A DNA stretch of 21,154 nucleotides from an uncultured bacterium (GTDB lineage: Bacteria > Bacillota > Limnochordia > DTU080 > JAAYLA01). Shown piece after piece: positions 15,076 through 21,154 of the stretch. The notes below the pieces were generated by a model, which was not told the origin of the DNA, ran no database searches, and worked only from the letters and a program-made list of their open reading frames with translations. Location: NCBI GenBank assembly GCA_937983075.1, contig CALKAQ010000157.1:1-21154 (forward strand), read 5' to 3'. Each line of letters opens with the position of its first letter. Positions within the stretch are counted from its first letter, which is position 1. The position numbers were made by a program, and so were the translations under genes.

Positions 15076-16500
15076 ATGAAGAAGGTATTCGTCTGCTCCC
15101 ATGAACCGACGCGGCTGCGCATGGCCGCAGCGCTCGAAGGTTTCGAAACGTCCCCACGGGTACCCGACGAGCCGGTGGATATCCTCCTGCGCTGGGGAGT
15201 CGCCGACGGGCCTGACAACGCTGCCTGGATCATCAATCGACGCGGCGCGGTGGAGCGCAGCGGTGATTGGGAACAAGTGGTCAACTTTTTGCATGCGAAT
15301 CGCATCCCGACATCGAACCAGGCCGCACCTCGCTATCGTGTGTATTTGTTCGATATGCGCACCTTTGCCATTACACGGCGCGTCGGGCGCACTTGGCGGA
15401 TGTTCCGGCCGTACCGCAAACTGCGTGAACTGCTGGCGGTGCGCTGCCGACGTGTGCTCTACGCGTTGGGGCTGCACGCCGGCGCCGTCGAGGTGGGCGT
15501 CAGCCGCCGGGGACGCCTCGTCATCACCAAAGTTTCCTCCGGTCCACGGCTTTCAGCGCCGCTCGCCCGCCGTCTCGCCGCAGCCATCCACGAATACATG
15601 AACCAGCACCGCTATGACCCGTCCGATCGCCAGGTGGTCCTCGGCGCCGATCCGGAGTTCATTTTGCGCCGCCGCAGCACCGGCCGCTTGGTGACGGCAA
15701 ACCGCTTTTTTCCCTACCGCGGCATGGTCGGACACGATCGCCTGCTGCGGCGCAGCTTCGGCGGCCGTCCGCTGGCCGAACTGCGTCCGGCGCCCTCGGC
15801 AGATCCCCATCAGCTGCTGCGCAATCTCCGCCGCGCCATGCGCCGGGCCATTTTGCGCACCGGCCGGCGCATTGCCTTCAGCGCCGGCAGCCTGCCGGTT
15901 GCCAGCCTGCCGATCGGCGGACACATTCACTTCAGCGGCATTTCGTTTACCGCCGATTTTTTGTGGGCGCTCGACATCTACTTAGGCATCCCGCTGCTCC
16001 TTCTCGACCATCCCGTGCGTGCCGCACGACGGCGACGACGCTACGGGTATTTGGGCGATTTTCGGTTTCAGCGCCACGGCGGCTTCGAGTACCGCACGCT
16101 GCCGAGCTGGATCATTTCGCCCACCATTGCGCTCGCCGTACTCTGTTTGGCGAAAACGATCGCCCAGGAATACCACCGCCTGCCTCGGCACTTGCTTGCA
16201 CGCCATGAGCTGCAGCGAGCGTTTTATCAGTCGTACAAAGAGCCGTTCTACGAACGCTTCCCGGAGCTGTGGTACTACCTCGAGCAGGTGCCGACGTTTC
16301 ATCAGTACGCCGAGTACATACGTCCCATCAAGCAGTGGATCGACGATCGCAAGACATGGCCGGACCACGCAGACATCAAACGACGTTGGCTGACGCCTTC
16401 TCCCCGACGCCCCAGACGCCGCGCCCGTCGCACCCGAACAGCAGTCGCTTCAAGCCGCAGGTTCGCAGCTGCTGCCGGCGCCCGCAGCCGTTCGACGTGA
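15076..16500 (+). CDS. putative amidoligase (COOH-NH2 ligase, GCS/GS-like fold)
   Basis: The C-terminal half has the motif set of phage phiEco32-type putative amidoligases, relatives of gamma-glutamylcysteine/glutamine synthetases that form amide bonds with ATP: LGADPEF (188-194), AELRP (233-237), GGHIHFSG (280-287) and FEYRTLPSW (336-344). Residues 1-155 look like a separate piece; the segment ALGLHAGAVEVGVSRRGRLV (about 129-148), then ITKVSSGP, resembles the last strands of an ATP-grasp domain but lacks the usual acidic metal ligands. The final 40 residues are Arg-rich (RRPRRRARRTRT). ATG at 15076 is used; GTG codons at 15067 and 15070 are equally possible since the ribosome site is weak (GGGGTTGAG). 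The gene is 59 bases after the GGCT gene and ends at a terminator. Substrate unknown. Confidence 0.88.
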   Translation: MKKVFVCSHEPTRLRMAAALEGFETSPRVPDEPVDILLRWGVADGPDNAAWIINRRGAVERSGDWEQVVNFLHANRIPTSNQAAPRYRVYLFDMRTFAITRRVGRTWRMFRPYRKLRELLAVRCRRVLYALGLHAGAVEVGVSRRGRLVITKVSSGPRLSAPLARRLAAAIHEYMNQHRYDPSDRQVVLGADPEFILRRRSTGRLVTANRFFPYRGMVGHDRLLRRSFGGRPLAELRPAPSADPHQLLRNLRRAMRRAILRTGRRIAFSAGSLPVASLPIGGHIHFSGISFTADFLWALDIYLGIPLLLLDHPVRAARRRRRYGYLGDFRFQRHGGFEYRTLPSWIISPTIALAVLCLAKTIAQEYHRLPRHLLARHELQRAFYQSYKEPFYERFPELWYYLEQVPTFHQYAEYIRPIKQWIDDRKTWPDHADIKRRWLTPSPRRPRRRARRTRTAVASSRRFAAAAGARSRST

Positions 16501-16525
16501 TGTCATGTATAAGTATGGAGAGCGG

Positions 16526-16558
16526 CGCCCTGTGCGGCTGCACAGGGCGTCTTTTGTT
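16526..16558 (+). terminator. intrinsic terminator after the amidoligase gene
   Basis: CGCCCTGTG (16526-16534), a six-base loop and CACAGGGCG (16541-16549) form a perfect nine-pair stem followed by TCTTTTGTT. It lies 26 bases after the amidoligase stop and closes the GGCT-amidoligase unit. Confidence 0.9.
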
Positions 16559-16658
16559 GATGCAACACATCATGTGACGGGCGCCTCTGAGCTGCAGCGT
16601 GCAACGCGGCAATCCATTCCCGCCCCCTCATGGCCCCGCCGCATTCCTGCATCAGCAC

Positions 16659-16724
16659 AAAAAAAGCGCGGATGTTTCATCCATCGCCCCTTTGTACATT
16701 GCGGCGAGATGGATGAACCCGCGC
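16659..16724 (-). terminator. intrinsic terminator (long hairpin) after the GNAT gene
   Basis: On the minus strand GCGCGG...TTCATCCATC pairs with GATGGATGAA...CCGCGC (16724-16666), a long interrupted stem with a loop of about 20 bases, then seven T (16665-16659). It lies about 30 bases after the GNAT stop and faces the amidoligase terminator. Confidence 0.82.
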
Positions 16725-16752
16725 GTTCAGCGCTCCCTTGCGTCCAACTGCG

Positions 16753-17280
16753 CTACAAACGCTTTTGCACGATGATCAAGTAGCCGGGATAACCTTTCCG
16801 AGAGCGTCTCCCGATCGGCCGGTATCCCATGCGCCGATAGTACCTCAGCAAATCGGGCATCACGGCCCGCACCTCTCCACGCAGCCGACGCAATCCCAAA
16901 CGCCGGGCCTCGTCTTCCGCCCATTCCATGAGACGGCGGCCGATGCCGTGACGTTGATAATCCGGCAGCACCGCCAGCCGGGAAAGCCCCAGGTAGCGGC
17001 CGCGTTTTCGACAGCGTAAGGTCCCAACCACCCGTCCCTCGTGCCGAGCGACCAGATAAATGTATTTTCCGGTGCGTATTTGATAGCGAATGGCCTTCTC
17101 CGTGACACGCAATGCCCCGAATGTCGGCTTAATGATGCCCTTATACGGAGCGTACGCAATCCGTGTCACCCGCCAAATGTCACGTGCTTCCGATGCCGTG
17201 GCACGCCCAAGGCTGATTACCATTTCCACATTCGGCACAGCGTCAAGGGTTTCTTCCATTTCCTGCGGTACGACGTCCAC
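16753..17280 (-). CDS. GNAT-family N-acetyltransferase
   Basis: This 175-residue protein has the GNAT acetyl-CoA signature: LSRLAVLPDYQRHGIGRRLM with the R/QxxGxG/A loop, preceded by VVGTLRCRKRG strands and followed by YYRRMGYRPIG near the end. It transfers an acetyl (or other acyl) group to an amine; the acceptor is unknown. The start used is GTG at 17280, with GGAGGGGTGA about six bases upstream; a longer frame from 17340 has no ribosome site. It is on the opposite strand between the amidoligase and the two ATP-grasp genes and shares the intergenic region with the latter. Aravind and colleagues noted acetyltransferase-like enzymes in amidoligase neighbourhoods, which fits but does not prove a shared pathway. 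Confidence 0.9.
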   Translation of the reverse strand: MDVVPQEMEETLDAVPNVEMVISLGRATASEARDIWRVTRIAYAPYKGIIKPTFGALRVTEKAIRYQIRTGKYIYLVARHEGRVVGTLRCRKRGRYLGLSRLAVLPDYQRHGIGRRLMEWAEDEARRLGLRRLRGEVRAVMPDLLRYYRRMGYRPIGRRSRKGYPGYLIIVQKRL

Positions 17281-17382
17281 GAACTTCACCCCTCCACGCC
17301 AAGATATGGATTTGGCGAGCAATTGGCTCCAGCAAAACACAATCGTTCAACATTCCTATTGACCTTTTGTCATTGCCTCTGG

Positions 17383-17411
17383 CACCGGGCGTGAAACCCC
17401 TTCATACACTG
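17383..17411 (+). promoter_or_regulatory. putative mother-cell sporulation promoter for the YheC/D pair
   Basis: CACC (17383-17386), a 16-base spacer and CATACACTG (17403-17411) match the sigma-K pattern mACm-N16-CATAnnnT. The -10 also matches the sigma-E consensus CATACAMT, but no sigma-E -35 is present at 13-15 bases. It lies about 65 bases before the first ATG of the pair, in line with a role on the spore surface. Confidence 0.5.
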
Positions 17412-17474
17412 TGGAAGATCCTAGTGCCATCGGATTACAGTGAGCCTTACAGCTGCAGTCTCCAGGGAGGTCGG

Positions 17475-18878
17475 ATGCAAGGAATGGCAATACCTATCGT
17501 AGTTGCTTCGGTACCTGTACGAGGTGCCTGGATTGAGATGCCTCGTCATCTCAGCGAGACGTTGCAAATTGAACCCAACACACGCGTGGCGCTGCGAGCG
17601 GGACGAAAAGCGGTGAGTTGTGCAGTTCGCATTTCGGATGACAGCGGTTCGGTGTCCACGGCGCCTTTGCTGCGTCTGTCGCCGGCCATTCGCCGAACGC
17701 TCGGCCTCCCTCTCGGTACACGACTGCAAATTCGGCGCTCCGCTGACAGTCTCGAAGTCGGGCCGTTTTTCGGCATTTTCGCCCGTTATGAACGCCGCTG
17801 GCCGCCTTACGGTGAGCAAAACGTCGACTTCCGCGCTCACATGGAAGCGGGGCGACAACGCCATGTCGCCGTGTACACGTTTGGTCCTCGGGACATCGAT
17901 TGGAATCGCCGCCTGATACGAGCGCTCATCTACGATACGAGCGGCACACGAAACAGATGGCGGCGTGTCTATATGGCCATGCCTCATGTGGTGTGGAACC
18001 GTTCGTACTGGCCGGGGGCGCATCGGCGTGTCATGAAAGCGACGCTGCGCCGTTTGCGCTTGCGGGCCGGTTCGATGATTTTCAACGCCGGTGTCGGCAC
18101 CAAGTGGCACGTCTACCGGCATTTGTGGGAGCAGGAGTCACTGCGTCCGCACCTGCCCCGAACCGCCCGCTATCGTGGCATCGGAACCGTGCTGCGCTTC
18201 CTCGCCCGCTACCCCGGCGTCTACATGAAACCCGTATGGGGCGGGTGGGGAATTGGCGTGTTTCGCATCCGCCGCGTGGGACGCAACCGTTTCACGATCT
18301 CCCGCACCTTGGGAAGACGGGGAGTCAACGTCAGCCGAACGGTTGGGCTGCAAGGATTGCGAGCCGAACTCGCCCGCCTTGTGCGCAAGCCCTATCTAGT
18401 CCAGCAGGAAATCCGCCTTGCACGCATCGGCGATCGAATCGTCGACATTCGTGTGCTCGCTCAGCGTCGCAGTGACGGTTCCTGGGGCATCACCGGTGCT
18501 GTGGCACGAGCCGGACGTCGCCGCAGCGTCATTTCCAACCTCCACGGCGGTGGGCGTCCCATCGCCTTTGCTCAAGCGGCTCCGAAAATGTTTCCCAATA
18601 ACCCGGAAATCGGCGCCGCAGCCGAGGCGACCATTCATCGCCTGACGCACGAAATCATCGCCGTGATCGAAAGGAAGTACGGCCGTTTCGGGGAAATCGG
18701 GCTCGATTTTGGCATCGACCAGACCGGCCACGTTTGGTTCATCGAAGTGAACAGCAGGCCGGGCAAAAATTCGTTCCGGATTACATCACGTGACAACGCT
18801 TGGCGAGCGGCAACCGCCAACCCGGTCGAATACGCAAACCAGTTGTCCCGATTTCAGCTGGAAACCTCGAGAGGGTGA
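17475..18878 (+). CDS. YheC/YheD family endospore coat-associated ATP-grasp protein (first copy)
   Basis: This is a 467-residue ATP-grasp protein of the YheC/YheD type, which in Bacillus associates with the spore coat. ATP-grasp enzymes join a carboxylate to an amine through an acyl phosphate. The N-terminal 110 residues form a small beta-rich domain ending in SLEVGPFFGIFARYE. ATP-grasp motifs follow: VYMKPVWGGWGIGVFRIRR (about 249-267), VDIRVLAQ (323-330), NLHGGG (355-360), and GEIGLDFGID then VWFIEVNSRPGK (about 406-431), which carry the metal-binding Glu and Asn. The glycine loop is unusual in having Trp (WGGWGIG) where the second copy has Ser. The ATG at 17475 lies four bases after GGGAGG; the next ATG at 17484 is an alternative. 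It overlaps or abuts the second copy. Confidence 0.92.
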   Translation: MQGMAIPIVVASVPVRGAWIEMPRHLSETLQIEPNTRVALRAGRKAVSCAVRISDDSGSVSTAPLLRLSPAIRRTLGLPLGTRLQIRRSADSLEVGPFFGIFARYERRWPPYGEQNVDFRAHMEAGRQRHVAVYTFGPRDIDWNRRLIRALIYDTSGTRNRWRRVYMAMPHVVWNRSYWPGAHRRVMKATLRRLRLRAGSMIFNAGVGTKWHVYRHLWEQESLRPHLPRTARYRGIGTVLRFLARYPGVYMKPVWGGWGIGVFRIRRVGRNRFTISRTLGRRGVNVSRTVGLQGLRAELARLVRKPYLVQQEIRLARIGDRIVDIRVLAQRRSDGSWGITGAVARAGRRRSVISNLHGGGRPIAFAQAAPKMFPNNPEIGAAAEATIHRLTHEIIAVIERKYGRFGEIGLDFGIDQTGHVWFIEVNSRPGKNSFRITSRDNAWRAATANPVEYANQLSRFQLETSRG

Positions 18879-18883
18879 AACCA

Positions 18884-20233
18884 TTGCCTCAATTACGCCT
18901 GGGCCGGGCCTTGACTGCCCGGCAGACCTTGTCGATCCAGTCGCAACACGCAAAGGCCATCAACGCAACTCATGGCGAGCAGGTCGCTCTCCGCTTCGGA
19001 AGCCGGTGCATTCCGGTAACCGTCACAGTGATGCCGCAGTCGAACGGCAAACGAATCAATGCACTTCTAAGTGCTGACGCCTGCGAGCAGCTCCTCGTGC
19101 CGACACCGATCCGCATTCATTTAAAACGTGAAGCAGATGGCAGCCTTCGACTTGGACCGTTGATCGGGGTTCTCGCCCAAGGCCATCGGTCACTTCGGCA
19201 GCCGTTTTTCAATCAAACGCCGTATTTTGCCGCTTTGGTCACCATGGGCCGGCGTCACGGAATTCCGACGTACGTCTTCCGCCCCCGGGACATCAATTGG
19301 GAAACCCAGACGGTGCGAGCGTGGGTCCGCTCTCCCCGCCGAGTTTGGCGCAGGGCAACGCTCCCACTCCCGGACGTCGTGTACGACCGAGTGCAGTCGC
19401 GGCGGCTCGACTTGCTGCGCAGCACCCGTGACGCCAAACGGCGCTTGAACGAAATGAAGACCCCCATGTTCAACACCGGTTTTCTCGACAAGTGGGACAC
19501 ATACGCCATGCTCAGCCGTGCCGAAGCGACGGCGCAGTACTTGCCCGATACGCAGCTGGTGACCGACCGGGACGACGTCGTCCGTTTTGCTCGACGCTAT
19601 CGGAGCATTTTCGTCAAACCCGCCGGAGGAAGTTTGGGGCAAGGCATCATGGTGCTCCGGCGCCGGGCCAACGGTCGCTTCAACATGGTTCACTACAGCA
19701 ATCGCGGCGTTTTCCGCTTCCGCAACGTCACCCTGTGGCCTTTATGGAACAGGCTGCGCCGCTTCAAGCGACGCCGGCGCTACGTGGTGCAACAAGGTCT
19801 GAGCTTAGTGCGCTATCGGGGACGTCGCTTCGACATTCGGGTGCTCGTGCAAAAAGGCCATGACGGCAACTGGCAAATCAGCGCCTTGTATGCTCGAGTA
19901 GCCGTCCCCGGATCATTGCGCTCCAATCTCGATGCCGGCGGAAAGGCCATCAACGGCCCCCGCATTTTGCGCCGCATTTACGGCCGCACCGCCGGACGCA
20001 GGGTTCTCGGCAGAATTCAGCAAGCCGCACTCGATGTCGCCAAGACACTCGAGGCAGAAATGGACGGACCCCTTGGCGAACTCGGCCTCGACATCGGCGT
20101 CGATCGGCGTGGGCGGCCTTGGGTCATCGAAGCGAACGCAAAACCACTGCGGCAAATGGAAGGACCCCGACGCCGTTTGGCGCTTTCGATCCTCCGACCT
20201 TTACGCTTTGCACAAAGTCTGGCCAACTTTTGA
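18884..20233 (+). CDS. YheC/YheD family endospore coat-associated ATP-grasp protein (second copy)
   Basis: This 449-residue paralogue of the preceding gene has the same layout: an N-terminal beta domain (TLSIQSQHAKAINATHGEQV...), SLRLGPLIGVLAQ, then ATP-grasp motifs FVKPAGGSLGQGIMVLRRR (about 243-261), FDIRVLVQK (316-324), SNLDAGG (347-353), and GELGLDIGVD then PWVIEANAKP (about 398-421). All expected nucleotide- and metal-binding residues look intact. The TTG at 18884 is chosen because GAGAGGGTG lies six bases upstream; GTG at 18875 would overlap the previous stop as GTGA. Tight spacing implies translational coupling and a paired function, as with yheC-yheD of B. subtilis. The protein is strongly basic. 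Confidence 0.93.
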   Translation: MPQLRLGRALTARQTLSIQSQHAKAINATHGEQVALRFGSRCIPVTVTVMPQSNGKRINALLSADACEQLLVPTPIRIHLKREADGSLRLGPLIGVLAQGHRSLRQPFFNQTPYFAALVTMGRRHGIPTYVFRPRDINWETQTVRAWVRSPRRVWRRATLPLPDVVYDRVQSRRLDLLRSTRDAKRRLNEMKTPMFNTGFLDKWDTYAMLSRAEATAQYLPDTQLVTDRDDVVRFARRYRSIFVKPAGGSLGQGIMVLRRRANGRFNMVHYSNRGVFRFRNVTLWPLWNRLRRFKRRRRYVVQQGLSLVRYRGRRFDIRVLVQKGHDGNWQISALYARVAVPGSLRSNLDAGGKAINGPRILRRIYGRTAGRRVLGRIQQAALDVAKTLEAEMDGPLGELGLDIGVDRRGRPWVIEANAKPLRQMEGPRRRLALSILRPLRFAQSLANF

Positions 20234-20264
20234 TGCCGTTGTATAGGGACGCCGTATATACGTG

Positions 20265-20450
20265 CATCGGTGTAGGTGTAGGCGCCGGTGTAGGCGGCGG
20301 AGGTGGCGGAGGGGACGGCGAATGTTACGTGTGGCGGTGGGATGTGTTGAGCTGTGGGACACGGTGATGGGCAGAAGCCGGAGCCGGGAGATGGGGGCGT
20401 GGAGCTCAGCGAGAGACAGAGGCTGGGGCTAGGAGATGTGGGGCGGTATG
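20265..20450 (+). repeat. G-rich low-complexity tract after the ATP-grasp genes
   Basis: The plus strand turns almost cytosine-free and G-rich, beginning with imperfect GGTGTAGGTGTAGGCGCCGG units and GGCGGAGGTGGCGGAGGGG near 20268-20318, then a purine-rich stretch. Many GG pairs at short spacing could form two-tier G-quadruplexes. No convincing gene is encoded on either strand. The origin and role are unknown. Confidence 0.6.
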
Positions 20451-20470
20451 GGTCACAAAAGTTATCGATA

Positions 20471-20501
20471 AGGAGCTGCCCCTGATGGGACAGCTCCTTT
20501 T
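20471..20501 (+). terminator. intrinsic terminator downstream of the ATP-grasp pair
   Basis: AGGAGCTG (20471-20478) pairs with CAGCTCCT (20491-20498), with three further inner pairs (CCC with GGG), and is followed by a short TTTT run. It is the first terminator after the second YheC/D gene, about 240 bases past its stop, so the G-rich tract would be transcribed as a long 3' untranslated region. Confidence 0.7.
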
Positions 20502-20522
20502 GATATTCAAATTGAAAAACTC

Positions 20523-20761
20523 GGTTTACATATCGAAGCTCTTTCACTGCGGATTCCTTGTGGGTTCCACAATTGCACATCAGTTTAACTTTCATGACTA
20601 CGGTCGCTTGATGAGGTTTACAATTCGAACACGGAACAGCGATCGATAGATCGATACGGTTTACATGGCGCCTAGGGCTTCAAAATGGCCGAATTGATAT
20701 CATTGACTGCGTCTGGTTGGTTTACAGAGAGCGCCCCAGACTGCTGCGTGCACGGTTTACA
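20523..20761 (+). repeat. cluster of five GGTTTACA direct repeats
   Basis: GGTTTACA occurs at 20523, 20615, 20658, 20719 and 20754, all on the same strand, mostly as (C)GGTTTACA(T), with unequal spacing of 35-92 bases. A tandem GATCGATA pair lies at 20641-20656. There is no convincing gene in 20505-20826. Clusters of this kind occur as transposase-binding sites at the ends of some transposons (IS21, Tn7-like), so this may be a transposon end remnant, but no matching transposase is in view. Confidence 0.6.
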
Positions 20762-20826
20762 TAATGTTCAGCGTTCGGATCGCTCAAATTTGGGCGTTCA
20801 AACGCTGCATTTGACCCATTTTTAGA

Positions 20827-20852
20827 TGAAGTTGCCCCGGTTTAGTGGACAC
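20827..20852. repeat. putative terminal inverted repeat of an IS3-family element
   Basis: TGAAGTTGCCCCGGTTTAGT followed by GGACAC lies just outside the transposase stop and has the TG...CCCC...GTGGACA look of IS3-family ends. The stop codon of the transposase is only a few bases inside, as usual for the orfB end. The partner repeat is beyond the window. Confidence 0.6.
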
Positions 20853-20859
20853 TTGTTTT

Positions 20860-21153
20860 TTAGGCAACGCTCGCGTATTCCTCTGATTGTTTGGCACACC
20901 ACTCCGCCTCAAATTCTAGCGGGCTCTTATAGCCGAGACGAGAGTGAAGTCGCTTGCGGTTGTAGAACACCTCGATGTAGTCGAAGACAGCTGCGCGTAA
21001 TTGGGAGCGGGTTGTCCACGACTGTCTGTCGAGGAGTTCGGTTTGCAGCGTAGCCCAAAAACTTTCTGCTAGTGCATTGTCGTACGCATCGCCAACCGTT
21101 CCCATAGACGGCAGAATGCCTGACTCACGCAATGCTCGAGCAAATCTGTATGA
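20860..21153 (-). CDS. IS3-family transposase OrfB, C-terminal part
   Basis: This is the C-terminal 97 residues of a DDE transposase. The frame is open to the right window edge (SYRFARALRESGILPSMG...), so the 5' end is missing and the ATG at 21132 is not the real start. Conserved features are SMGTVGDAYDNALAESFWAT with the catalytic Glu of the DDE triad, and FDYIEVFYNRKRLHSRLGYK then SPLEFE, the classic IS3 rve-domain end. The stop at 20860 is next to the terminal repeat. The preceding Asp residues of the triad are not visible here. Confidence 0.93.
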   Translation of the reverse strand, partial: SYRFARALRESGILPSMGTVGDAYDNALAESFWATLQTELLDRQSWTTRSQLRAAVFDYIEVFYNRKRLHSRLGYKSPLEFEAEWCAKQSEEYASVA

Positions 21154-21154
21154 G

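Larger units (their letters stand above)
20827..21154 (-). mobile_element. IS3-family insertion sequence, right end, cut by the window edge
   Basis: The element consists of a terminal repeat at 20827-20852 and the C-terminal part of the transposase reading inward from the right. The rest, including orfA and the other repeat, lies outside. Whether it is intact and active cannot be judged. Confidence 0.8.

Noticed and set aside
17281..17340. Sporulation-like CATATCTTG box upstream of the GNAT gene on the minus strand
   Set aside because: No acceptable -35 element at 16-17 bases, so chance is likely.
20017..20680. Minus-strand frame beginning with a cysteine-containing peptide (MKVKLMCNCGTHKES) in the right intergenic region
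   Set aside because: It runs through the intrinsic terminator, the G-rich tract (as Pro/Ser repeats) and then antisense of the ATP-grasp gene; the short cysteine-bearing start is curious but has no supported gene structure.

Overview
The window reads as chromosomal DNA of a GC-rich, motile, endospore-forming Bacilli-type Firmicute. Three things support this: the flagellar/competence gene order matches that of Bacillus subtilis, two genes belong to the spore-coat-associated YheC/YheD family, and ribosome binding sites are strong AGGAGG-type, often followed by TTG starts. Genus cannot be fixed from sequence alone; a Paenibacillus-, Alicyclobacillus- or Calditerricola-like thermophilic lineage is a guess.

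Left part (1-13942) is almost entirely minus-strand. Read in the direction of transcription it runs: left-handed beta-helix acyltransferase/nucleotidyltransferase-like protein, NUDIX hydrolase, comFA, a CysM-like cysteine synthase, a JAMM (M67) metallopeptidase, comFC, yvyF, flgM, flgN, flgK, flgL, a short DUF6470 (YviE-like) gene, fliW and csrA, ending at a clear intrinsic terminator (2600-2631). A second motility unit follows with its own sigma-D-like promoter: an unrecognised 220-residue protein, then a methyl-accepting chemotaxis protein that runs off the left edge. Another sigma-D-like promoter precedes flgM, whose product should be the anti-sigma-D factor. csrA has a Shine-Dalgarno sequence placed in a small hairpin loop that looks like a CsrA target, and the CsrA antagonist FliW lies just upstream.

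Right part (14065-20501) is a mainly plus-strand amidoligase/ATP-grasp locus: a winged-helix plus gamma-glutamylcyclotransferase-fold protein, a COOH-NH2 ligase-type putative amidoligase with what looks like a decayed ATP-grasp segment in front, a terminator, an oppositely oriented GNAT acetyltransferase with its own terminator, and two tandem YheC/YheD-type ATP-grasp proteins. Two plus-strand units begin at similar [C/T]ACC-N16-CATA---TG boxes resembling mother-cell sigma-K (or sigma-E) promoters. The inference is a late-sporulation system that builds or trims amide-linked (perhaps glutamyl) polymers or protein tags on the spore surface. This is the most interesting part of the window.

The right end (20234-21154) holds a strongly G-rich tract, a terminator, a cluster of GGTTTACA repeats of unknown origin, and the end of an IS3-family insertion sequence cut by the window edge. 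No tRNA, rRNA or CRISPR array was seen.
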